Positions 1 through 6,275 of a stretch of DNA of 11,475 nucleotides are shown piece by piece. Position 1 is the stretch's first letter. The number at the start of each line of letters is the position of its first letter. The stretch is from Bacteroidaceae bacterium. GTDB lineage: Bacteria > Bacteroidota > Bacteroidia > Bacteroidales > Bacteroidaceae. Made by a program: the position numbers and the translations under genes. The stretch covers positions 1 through 11,475 of the forward strand of contig JAFZKR010000074.1 of the NCBI GenBank assembly GCA_017551845.1. Direction: 5' to 3'. The notes under the pieces were generated by a model. The model did not search any database. It saw only the letters and a list, made by a program, of their open reading frames with translations, and was not told the DNA's origin.

Positions 1-839
1 AATGCCACTGCGGGCAACATGAGCAACACTCTTAAGCGCGCCCAAGGATTTGTTGAATGTCTGTTCATCATAACAATTCTTTTTTGGGTTGAACAATTTG
101 CAAAATTATTTGTGGTTGTCGCGAAACTGCCCTGCAGTGCAGCCCGGACAAGACAAATCTGATAATGACGTCCATCGAAGCCATGCTCCAGTACAGAAGC
201 ATCGGCCTCAAACTCATGCACCTCAAGCAGACTGCGTTTGAGCATCCATGCAGCAGGATTGAACCACTGCACGGCGCAGAAAAGCTGAGCCAGTATCAGG
301 TCAAATGAGTGATGATGGCTTATGTGCGCCTGTTCATGGGTAATAATCATGGAACCATTCGCCTCATAATCCTTGCGTGAAATCACTATGAAGTTACGCC
401 AGCTGAAAGGAGCGTAGTTGCGCTCAGTAATAACCAGACGTGAACCGTCGGGTAGAGCCCTTGAACGACGGTGGCAGATGATCTCGGAACTCAGCACCCC
501 TATGGCAATCCTGAACAGGCATATCGCCATCCCAGCCAAATAGAGCATAGTAAGTATGGAACCTATGCTGAGGCTGCTTTCGAGTTGGGATGCGCTTGCC
601 GATGAAAAACCGGCAGCACCGTCAGCAAAGACCGTGATCTCATTTATCATATATGCAATGGGCGCTGTTGCCTTACCGGTCACGCTCTGAAAATGAACCA
701 GCGGAACAATTGCGGCAAGTGCAAGTGATGCAAGCAACACGTAACGGTTGAAACCATGAAATGTGGTACGGCTCAATGTCAGGCGGTAAACTGCCACCAT
801 CAGGGCAAGTGATATTGCTGATATAACAAGGTAAATCAT
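1..839 (-). CDS. M56 family (BlaR1/MecR1-type) membrane sensor peptidase, partial
   Basis: The frame is open from ATG at 837-839 to the window edge, so about 279 N-terminal residues are present and the C-terminus is missing. Visible features are hydrophobic segments near residues 1-18, 33-50 and 95-115, then a cytoplasmic-type zinc peptidase core with HEQAH at residues 168-172 (zinc ligands and catalytic Glu). A second motif, HEFEAD, ends in an ExxxD pair (Glu209, Asp213), as expected for the third zinc ligand. Near residues 245-279 comes a conserved basic stretch (KRIVMMNR...NPWARLR) and the start of the last membrane helix, as in Bacteroidetes BlaR1-like proteins. The start overlaps the repressor stop as ATGA, so the two are translationally coupled. 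In known relatives such a protein senses an envelope signal (beta-lactams in BlaR1/MecR1) and triggers repressor loss. The sensor domain here lies outside the window, so the ligand is unknown. The family is clear; the physiological role is inferred. Confidence 0.9.
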   Translation of the reverse strand, partial: MIYLVISAISLALMVAVYRLTLSRTTFHGFNRYVLLASLALAAIVPLVHFQSVTGKATAPIAYMINEITVFADGAAGFSSASASQLESSLSIGSILTMLYLAGMAICLFRIAIGVLSSEIICHRRSRALPDGSRLVITERNYAPFSWRNFIVISRKDYEANGSMIITHEQAHISHHHSFDLILAQLFCAVQWFNPAAWMLKRSLLEVHEFEADASVLEHGFDGRHYQICLVRAALQGSFATTTNNFANCSTQKRIVMMNRHSTNPWARLRVLLMLPAVA

Positions 840-1207
840 GACTTTGAAGTTTCAAGTTCGTTCAAAATACCGATAAGTTCACGTACATCGGAGTCCGAAA
901 GACCTGATTCGAGTATGAAAGTGTTTACCATAGAACGGGCAGAGCCATTGAAGAGTTTATCTTTCATCTCTGTCAATGACCAACGGGTGTATTCGCCCTT
1001 CTCCACAAGAGGATAGTAAATGTGTTTCCTGCCGCACTCCTCGAACGATATGAAACTTTTCTTCTCAAGAATACGCAGGAAAGTCAGTACAGTGTTGTAT
1101 GCAGGCTTGGGATCCGGAAGGAAACCCACCACATCATCAACGCTGCAATGACGGTGCTCCCAGAGCACGCTCATCACCATCTGTTCTTTCTCTGTCAATG
1201 CCTTCAT
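836..1207 (-). CDS. BlaI/MecI family winged-helix transcriptional repressor
   Basis: This 123-residue protein has the usual BlaI/MecI length. The N-terminal winged helix spans about residues 3-68: a recognition-helix region (YNTVLTFLRILEKK, about 37-50) followed by the wing (FEECGRKHIYYPLV, about 55-68). The C-terminal dimerisation region, about residues 72-120, includes MKDKLFNGSARSMVNTF. In staphylococcal BlaI/MecI the induced cleavage occurs at an Asn-Phe bond in this region. By eye alignment the local sequence here is N-T-F rather than N-F, so the cleavage bond may differ. The stop overlaps the start of the M56 sensor gene by four bases (ATGA), giving a repressor-sensor pair. A perfect inverted repeat just upstream of the start is the probable autoregulatory operator. 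No beta-lactamase gene is visible nearby, so the regulon could be something other than antibiotic resistance. Confidence 0.93.
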   Translation of the reverse strand: MKALTEKEQMVMSVLWEHRHCSVDDVVGFLPDPKPAYNTVLTFLRILEKKSFISFEECGRKHIYYPLVEKGEYTRWSLTEMKDKLFNGSARSMVNTFILESGLSDSDVRELIGILNELETSKS

Positions 1208-1212
1208 TCTCT

Positions 1213-1228
1213 AACTAAACTTTTAGTT
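1213..1228. promoter_or_regulatory. Probable BlaI-type operator (inverted repeat) in the repressor leader
   Basis: The sequence AACTAAA-CT-TTTAGTT is a perfect 7-bp inverted repeat around a 2-bp spacer. It ends 5 bp before the repressor start codon and begins about 7 bp downstream of a Bacteroidetes-type -7 box. A dimeric winged-helix repressor bound here would block transcription just after the start point. The symmetry is seen directly; assignment to this repressor rests on position and the family habit of autoregulation. Confidence 0.7.
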
Positions 1229-1235
1229 GACACAG

Positions 1236-1267
1236 CAAAGAAAAGCCTTGAAAAACCTAAATGCAAC
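1236..1267 (-). promoter_or_regulatory. Promoter of the BlaI/M56 pair (Bacteroidetes type)
   Basis: On the minus strand GTTG (1264-1267) is followed after 20 bp by TTTCTTTG (1236-1243). This matches the Bacteroides consensus TTTG-N19-21-TAnnTTTG at 5 of 6 defined -7 positions with ideal spacing. Transcription would begin near 1229-1231, leaving an untranslated leader of only about 23 nt, almost all of it occupied by the palindrome at 1213-1228. Confidence 0.55.
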
Positions 1268-1353
1268 ATTTTTCGCATTAAAAAATGTAATTATCGCGGA
1301 CTTTAACCTAAGTTATTAGTTGTTCACAGTCTTATTAGGAACCGTCCATGACA

Positions 1354-1388
1354 AAAAAAGCCTTGCGACAAAATCGCAAGGCTTTTTT
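1354..1388 (-). terminator. Intrinsic terminator downstream of the GH3 gene
   Basis: A 9-bp GC-containing stem, GCCTTGCGA (1360-1368) with TCGCAAGGC (1374-1382), encloses a CAAAA loop. It is flanked by an A-run on one side and six T on the other, extending the pairing to 15 bp. It lies 15 bp beyond the GH3 stop and would terminate that minus-strand transcript before it reaches the repressor promoter. The A/T symmetry means it could also stop plus-strand transcription. The rest of the 196-bp gap (1208-1403) holds only the repressor promoter and operator as far as I can see. Confidence 0.9.
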
Positions 1389-1403
1389 CCTGATTATCGA
1401 TGA

Positions 1404-4049
1404 TTAGAGCACCTCGAAGTCGAGTGACTGCAGGTCCTTGTCGGCCGATGATGAGCCGTACAGCAGTTTGTAATGACCGCTGAAGGTTGACAGCTCGTCA
1501 ATCTTCTCGTCATAGTACTGGAATGACTTGCCTGTCAGGGTGATTACTGCATTGCCGGTCTCACCTGCCTTGAGAGTCACGCGCTGGAAGCCCTGCAGGC
1601 CCTTGATGGGAGCTGCCGGATTGTCAAGGCTCTTGACATAAACCTGTACAATCTCAGTACCATCACGCTTGCCGGTGTTGGTTACCGGGATGGTGATGGT
1701 CACGCTGCCGTTCTTCTTCATGGAGTTCTTGGACAGAGTTGCCTCACCATACTTATAAGTGGTGTAGCTCAGACCGTATCCGAACGGATAGAGAGGCTCA
1801 CCCTTGAAGTAACGGTAGGTACGGTTCTCCATTGAATAGTCGGTGAACTCAGGAAGCTGATCGGTTGACTTGTAGAATGTAACGGGCAGTTTGGCGCTGG
1901 GGTTGCAGTCACCGTTCAGAATCTCAGCAAGAGCCTGTGAACCGCCCTGGCCGGGATACCATGCCTGGATAAGAGCATCGAACTGATCCTCCAGACTGCC
2001 GAATCCCATGCATGAGCCTGCGCAGTCAACGAATATGACCGGCTTGCCTGTAGCGTGCATGGCACGGATAAGACGCTGCTGAACGGCAGGAATCTCGATG
2101 TCGGGCTTATCACCACCTTCACCCTCCATGGAAGGAGTGATACCACCTATTATAATAATTGCCTCTACGTTCTGGTCAACAAGGCTCTGGGCAAGATCGC
2201 CGAACTCGGCAACCTTCTGTACGCAGAACTGTGCGTTCAGACGTGCGAACTGACCTGTAAGGTGTGTGTATTCAACCTTGATGTCGTATGTCTGACCCTT
2301 GACAACCTTGAATGACTTCATCTGCTGCATTCCGCCGCCACGGCCGAAACCGCCGAAGCCGCCAAAACCACCGCGGCCGCCACCACCCTGGCCAGCCTGC
2401 TGTTCCTCAACCAGACGGCCGTTCACATAGAGCTTGAAGCCGTTGTCCGAGTTGATGCTGTAGTTCATATCACCTGTGAAGGGAGCCACGAGCTTACCGG
2501 TAAGACGTGCCGAGATGTTATCGCTCTGGTCAAGACCCTGCACGAAGTTGTAGGCACCGAAGTTGGAGAAGTTGACCTCCTTGTAGTTACCTGTAATTGC
2601 GGGAGCGCCCTTGAACTCGGCATTCTTCCAGAACTCGCCCTTGAGACCCTGACCGCCATTTATGTCTTGTGTGTAATATGTGGTGTAGTACTCGTTGCGT
2701 ACCTCGCATGCACGGTCATACACGATCTCGGTGTTGGGGAAATACTTCCTGATACCGTCAAGCAGCGTACGTGTATGCTCACGTGTGGGACTGCCACCGT
2801 ATTCACCATTCATCATGCCTGCATCGGCAGCGTTGGGGCCTACCACAGCAAGTTTCTTTATATTCTTGCTGAGCGGGAGAACACCGTTGTTCTTGAGCAG
2901 CACCATAGCCTGACGGGCAGCCTCCACAGCCAGCTCGTCATTCTTCTCACTGCTGATTACATCCTCACCAAGATTTGCCCAAGGCAGCATCTCGGCGGGA
3001 TCGAACATACCAAGTTCGAAACGGCCTTTCAGTACGCGGCGGAGAGCCACATCAATGTCTGCCTCGTTGATCTTGCCATCCTCCAGGCCACCTACCAGCG
3101 ACATGAAAGCACGGCCGCACTCCAGGTCTGTACCGGACAGGACTGCATCGACCGATGCGCTCTCGGCATCCGGATGGGTACCGTGCTGGTTCCTGTTGAA
3201 GAAGTTGTTAATGGCATCGCAGTCAGTCAGCACGATTGCCTTGTAACCCCATTTCTCACGAAGGATATTAGTGAGCAGACGGTCGCTGGCGCAGCAGGGC
3301 TCACCCTCATAACGGTTGTATGCGCACATGACCTCCTGAACGTTACCCTCCTGTACGAGAGCCTTGAATGCCGGCAGATAGGTTTCCCACAGGTCACGCA
3401 TGGAGACCACTGCATCATAGCGGTGACGCTGCGACTCGGGACCGCTGTGCACTGCATAATGCTTGGCGCAGGCGTGTGTCTTGTAGTACTTCTTGTCGTT
3501 GCCCTGCATACCCTTCACGTTGGCCACGCCAAGTACGCTCATGTGGTATGGATCCTCACCGTAAGCCTCCTGACCACGACCCCAGCGCGGATCACGGAAC
3601 AGGTTCACGTTAGGACACCAGAATGTAAGTTCAGGATTGCCGGGTGTATAGTTGGCTCCCATCTGGACATTGAAAATCTCATGATTGGAGCGGTTCCAGT
3701 TGGCGCGGGCCTCATCGGACACAGCCGTGAAGACATCATATACCAACTGCTCGTTGAACGATGCACCCATACCTATGGGCTGAGGGAACACAGTATAACC
3801 ACCCTGACGCACACCGTGGCAAGCCTCTGACCACCAGTTGTAAGAGGGGATGCCCAAACGATCAACAGAGATGGACTTGTTCATGATAAGTCCCACCTTC
3901 TCCTCAGGTGTAAGCAGGGACATGAGGTTATCCACACGCTTGTCAACCTTGAGATTAGGGTTCTGGAAAGGATACTCGTACTTTCCATTGCCGCATGATG
4001 CCAATGCTACTGACATCACGGCCAGAATCATAATTAAGGATTTTTTCAT
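1404..4049 (-). CDS. Secreted lipoprotein GH3 glycosidase (beta-xylosidase-like) with inserted PA14 domain
   Basis: This 881-residue enzyme starts with a lipoprotein signal: a hydrophobic stretch ends in LASC, with lipidated Cys19. No acidic export signal follows the Cys, so it probably faces the periplasm. The catalytic TIM barrel (about 40-350) contains NWWSEACHGV (71-80), FRDPRWGRGQEAYGEDP (151-167), the substrate-binding KH pair at 196-197, and LTDCDAI with probable nucleophile Asp276. NWWSEA and TDCDAI are typical of the beta-xylosidase/arabinosidase branch of GH3. The alpha/beta sandwich domain (about 378-465 and 613-770) is split by a PA14 domain (about 466-612). The probable acid/base is Glu642 or Glu644 in MEGEGGDK. 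A fibronectin-III-like domain (about 781-875) closes the protein. It should release terminal xylose or glucose from oligosaccharides; the exact sugar is not settled by sequence. Oddly, the PA14 domain holds a Gly/Phe/Arg-rich loop (553-573). The gene is monocistronic: no SusC/SusD genes adjoin it in this window. Confidence 0.93.
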   Translation of the reverse strand: MKKSLIMILAVMSVALASCGNGKYEYPFQNPNLKVDKRVDNLMSLLTPEEKVGLIMNKSISVDRLGIPSYNWWSEACHGVRQGGYTVFPQPIGMGASFNEQLVYDVFTAVSDEARANWNRSNHEIFNVQMGANYTPGNPELTFWCPNVNLFRDPRWGRGQEAYGEDPYHMSVLGVANVKGMQGNDKKYYKTHACAKHYAVHSGPESQRHRYDAVVSMRDLWETYLPAFKALVQEGNVQEVMCAYNRYEGEPCCASDRLLTNILREKWGYKAIVLTDCDAINNFFNRNQHGTHPDAESASVDAVLSGTDLECGRAFMSLVGGLEDGKINEADIDVALRRVLKGRFELGMFDPAEMLPWANLGEDVISSEKNDELAVEAARQAMVLLKNNGVLPLSKNIKKLAVVGPNAADAGMMNGEYGGSPTREHTRTLLDGIRKYFPNTEIVYDRACEVRNEYYTTYYTQDINGGQGLKGEFWKNAEFKGAPAITGNYKEVNFSNFGAYNFVQGLDQSDNISARLTGKLVAPFTGDMNYSINSDNGFKLYVNGRLVEEQQAGQGGGGRGGFGGFGGFGRGGGMQQMKSFKVVKGQTYDIKVEYTHLTGQFARLNAQFCVQKVAEFGDLAQSLVDQNVEAIIIIGGITPSMEGEGGDKPDIEIPAVQQRLIRAMHATGKPVIFVDCAGSCMGFGSLEDQFDALIQAWYPGQGGSQALAEILNGDCNPSAKLPVTFYKSTDQLPEFTDYSMENRTYRYFKGEPLYPFGYGLSYTTYKYGEATLSKNSMKKNGSVTITIPVTNTGKRDGTEIVQVYVKSLDNPAAPIKGLQGFQRVTLKAGETGNAVITLTGKSFQYYDEKIDELSTFSGHYKLLYGSSSADKDLQSLDFEVL
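2331..2393 (-). repeat. Low-complexity Gly/Phe/Arg-rich segment inside the GH3 PA14 domain
   Basis: Residues 553-573 of the GH3 protein contain 15 glycines out of 21, with a thrice-repeated GGF unit and two Arg. It sits between two well-formed PA14 strands (NGFKLYVNGRLVEEQ before it, KSFKVVKGQTYDIKVEYTH after it), so it is a loop insertion and the frame is intact. The DNA is a GC-rich run of GGN codons and may be prone to slippage. Confidence 0.9.
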
Positions 4050-4115
4050 AGAAGATTATTTAAGAATCAAATAAATGCTTCATCCCAAAGGAAACGCATT
4101 ATGCACATCCAACCG

Positions 4116-4150
4116 CAAATATAGCAAGTATCCATCTTATTTCCTACAAT
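4116..4150 (-). promoter_or_regulatory. Candidate promoter of the GH3 gene
   Basis: On the minus strand TATATTTG (4116-4123) is a perfect TAnnTTTG -7 box. The nearest upstream TTG-like element, ATTG (4147-4150), is 23 bp away, slightly longer than the usual 19-21 bp. The implied leader is about 60 nt, AT-rich and without a strong Shine-Dalgarno sequence. Confidence 0.45.
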
Positions 4151-4193
4151 TGAAAAAACAAAGTACAAATAATGTTAATACATAAAATAATCC

Positions 4194-4224
4194 ATTGCGG
4201 AATCAGAAAAAAGCCTCATCTTTG
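4194..4224 (+). promoter_or_regulatory. Promoter of the exporter operon (Bacteroidetes type)
   Basis: ATTG (4194-4197), a 19-bp spacer and CATCTTTG (4217-4224) match TTTG-N19-21-TAnnTTTG with one mismatch in the -7 box. Transcription would begin near 4231, leaving a leader of about 47 nt before the ATPase ATG at 4278. It sits back to back with the GH3 promoter in a 228-bp divergent gap. Confidence 0.6.
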
Positions 4225-4230
4225 CAGTGT

Positions 4231-4251
4231 ACTAATAAACTAAGACACTAA
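4231..4251 (+). repeat. Three ACTAA direct repeats phased at 8 bp in the exporter leader
   Basis: ACTAA occurs at 4231-4235, 4239-4243 and 4247-4251, exactly 8 bp apart, beginning at the predicted transcription start of the exporter operon. It may be a regulator-binding array or chance in AT-rich DNA. The repeat is observed; any function is inference. Confidence 0.5.
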
Positions 4252-4277
4252 ATATCTTTACCCAAACATCTGATAAT

Positions 4278-5000
4278 ATGTTGATTGAGTTAAAAGGCAT
4301 AAACAAAACTTACGACAATGGACAGCCGCTTCATGTACTTAAAGGTATTGACCTGAATATTGAGAGGGGTGAATTCGTATCCATAATGGGAGCATCGGGT
4401 TCCGGTAAATCCACCTTACTTAATATACTGGGCATACTTGACAATTACGACACCGGCGAGTATCACTTGGACGGTAAGCTCATAAAGGACCTGACTGAAC
4501 GCCAGGCTGCCGATTACCGCAACCGTATGATAGGTTTCATATTCCAGTCATTCAATCTTATCTCCTTCAAGACTGCCGTTGAGAACGTGGAGCTGCCACT
4601 GTTCTATCAGGGCGTGGGACGCAAGCAACGATATCAGATGGCAATGGAGTATCTGGACCGCCTGGGCCTCAAGGAGTGGGCCACCCACTACCCCAACGAG
4701 ATGTCAGGCGGACAGAAACAGCGTGTGGCAATAGCCCGGGCCCTCATCACCCGTCCACAGATAATCCTGGCCGATGAGCCCACCGGTGCCCTTGACTCCA
4801 GGACATCGGTCGAGGTGATGGAACTCCTGAGCAAACTGAACCGTGAAGAGGGCATAACAATAGTAGTGGTCACGCATGAGAGCGGAGTAGCAAACTGCAC
4901 CAACAAGATTGTTCACATCAAGGACGGTATCATCGGCCGGATTGAGGAGAACATGCAGCACAACTCATCTGCATTCGGTACGACCACAATAATGAAGTAA
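4278..5000 (+). CDS. ABC transporter ATP-binding protein, MacB/LolD type
   Basis: This 240-residue cytoplasmic ATPase powers the exporter and is encoded first in the operon. It has all nucleotide-binding motifs: Walker [10 protein letters not shown] (38-46), Q-loop Gln90 in FQSFNL, signature MSGGQ (142-146, with Met in place of the usual Leu), Walker B IILADE (162-167, Asp166 and catalytic Glu167), D-loop ALD (171-173) and switch His200. The [16 protein letters not shown] segment is typical of the MacB/LolD/FtsE-like family that couples mechanical work to permeases with large periplasmic domains. The start at ATG 4278 agrees with the promoter upstream and with the conserved N-terminus ([13 protein letters not shown]). 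The permease gene follows after 6 bp. LolD alone is an alternative, but the downstream adaptor and TolC genes favour a MacAB-TolC-like exporter. Confidence 0.95.
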   Translation: MLIELKGINKTYDNGQPLHVLKGIDLNIERGEFVSIMGASGSGKSTLLNILGILDNYDTGEYHLDGKLIKDLTERQAADYRNRMIGFIFQSFNLISFKTAVENVELPLFYQGVGRKQRYQMAMEYLDRLGLKEWATHYPNEMSGGQKQRVAIARALITRPQIILADEPTGALDSRTSVEVMELLSKLNREEGITIVVVTHESGVANCTNKIVHIKDGIIGRIEENMQHNSSAFGTTTIMK

Positions 5001-5006
5001 AGAACA

Positions 5007-6275
5007 ATGCACGACCTTATTACAGAAATATGGGAGAGCGTGAGGCGCAATAAACTGCGCACAAGCCTTACAGGGTTCTCTGTAGCATGGGGAATCTTCA
5101 TGATTATTGTCCTGCTTGGTGCCGGCAACGGACTGATGAACTCATTTGACCAGGACAGCGAAGGTTATGCCACAAACACCATGAGCATCTACCCCGGCGC
5201 CACTTCCAAGCCTTTTCAGGGATACAAGAAGGGACGCGTCATGCAACTCAATGAGCAAGACCTGCAGCTTCTCGCACGCCAGTTCCCCGATATAATAGAC
5301 CAGGTTACCACATCGGTTGCACACAGCGGTTTCACCATGAACTACAAAAAGAAGTACTTCAATAATATGACATTGAACGGGACATTCCCCGGGCAGGCAT
5401 CGATGAACAGGATAGAGATGAAAGCCGGACGTTTCATAAATAACCTGGATATAGCAGAAAAGCGCAAGGTGGTGGTAATAACCCATCTGTTCGCCAAGAA
5501 TCTGCTCGAAGGAAGTACCGATTACAATTCCATACTGGGTAAGAAAGTGAAAGTGGGAAACCTTATGTTCACAATAGTAGGTGTAAGGCATGCCGAAGAG
5601 AACCGTGACGACCGCGACCTATATATCCCATTCACCACGGCCAAGACCATTTTCGGCATGACCGGCACTCTTGACGAAATCTCTTTCACGTTCCACGGAC
5701 TGGATTCCGAAGAGGAGAATGAGGCCTTTGAGACACGTATTAAACAGATATTGAACAGCCGGCACAATGCCGCACCTGATGACGGGAGTTCATACTTTAT
5801 ATGGAACCAGTTCACCCAGAACATGCAGATGAACAAGGGACGCAACATCCTTAATACAGGCCTATGGATTGTGGGACTCTTCACACTGTTAGGCGGCGTG
5901 GTGGGAGTAAGCAACATCATGCTGATAACGGTCAAGGAACGCACCCATGAATTCGGCATACGAAAGGCCATAGGCGCCAAACCGTGGAGCATAACTAAAC
6001 TGATAATAGCAGAGAGCGTAGCCATTACCGCATTTTTCGGATACATAGGGATGGTATTGGGTATGATTGCCTGCATTATCATGGATCAGACGGTAGGTCA
6101 GGAGTCAATGGATCTGTTCGGTTACAGTGTCCGGCTGCTGATAAATCCTACCGTCGGGATGAGTGAAGCCATAAAATCAACAATCCTTCTGGTTGTAGCC
6201 GGTACCATAGCGGGACTTTTTCCTGCCATGAAAGCAGCCAAGGTAAGACCTATTGAAGCATTAAGAGCAGACTGA
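5007..6275 (+). CDS. MacB-like ABC transporter permease, first of a pair
   Basis: This 422-residue inner-membrane protein has the MacB/FtsX four-helix layout. TM1 is at about residues 20-43, a large periplasmic MacB_PCD-type domain spans about 45-280, and TM2, TM3 and TM4 are near 283-307, 337-360 and 391-408. The coupling segment VKERTHEFGIRKAIGAKPWSI (about 309-329) and the C-terminal RPIEALRAD are family hallmarks. No ATPase domain is fused; the ATPase is the separate upstream gene. The stop shares one base with the next permease's ATG (TGATG), so the two are translationally coupled and probably made in equal amounts. The likely role is to work with the next permease as a heterodimer that drives substrate from the periplasm into the adaptor-TolC conduit. 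The substrate is unknown. Confidence 0.93.
   Translation: MHDLITEIWESVRRNKLRTSLTGFSVAWGIFMIIVLLGAGNGLMNSFDQDSEGYATNTMSIYPGATSKPFQGYKKGRVMQLNEQDLQLLARQFPDIIDQVTTSVAHSGFTMNYKKKYFNNMTLNGTFPGQASMNRIEMKAGRFINNLDIAEKRKVVVITHLFAKNLLEGSTDYNSILGKKVKVGNLMFTIVGVRHAEENRDDRDLYIPFTTAKTIFGMTGTLDEISFTFHGLDSEEENEAFETRIKQILNSRHNAAPDDGSSYFIWNQFTQNMQMNKGRNILNTGLWIVGLFTLLGGVVGVSNIMLITVKERTHEFGIRKAIGAKPWSITKLIIAESVAITAFFGYIGMVLGMIACIIMDQTVGQESMDLFGYSVRLLINPTVGMSEAIKSTILLVVAGTIAGLFPAMKAAKVRPIEALRAD

Noticed and set aside
1022..1306. A plus-strand 94-codon open frame over the BlaI-type gene and its promoter
   Set aside because: It is antisense to a well-supported repressor and runs across that gene's promoter and operator; the translation resembles nothing known.
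1304..1315. Imperfect palindrome TAACCTAAGTTA upstream of the repressor promoter, considered as a second operator
   Set aside because: The arms are only four bases plus a partial match, it differs from the clear operator, and it lies about 70 bp upstream of the -7 box. Chance in AT-rich DNA is likely.
2667..3830. A 387-codon open frame on the plus strand opposite the GH3 gene
   Set aside because: It lies wholly antisense to a clear GH3 catalytic domain, its translation shows no recognisable domain, and it has no promoter or start context. It is a shadow of the GH3 codon pattern.
5522..6082. A 186-codon open frame on the minus strand opposite the first permease
   Set aside because: It is antisense to a conserved FtsX/MacB coding region. 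The apparent hydrophobicity mirrors codons of the permease membrane helices.
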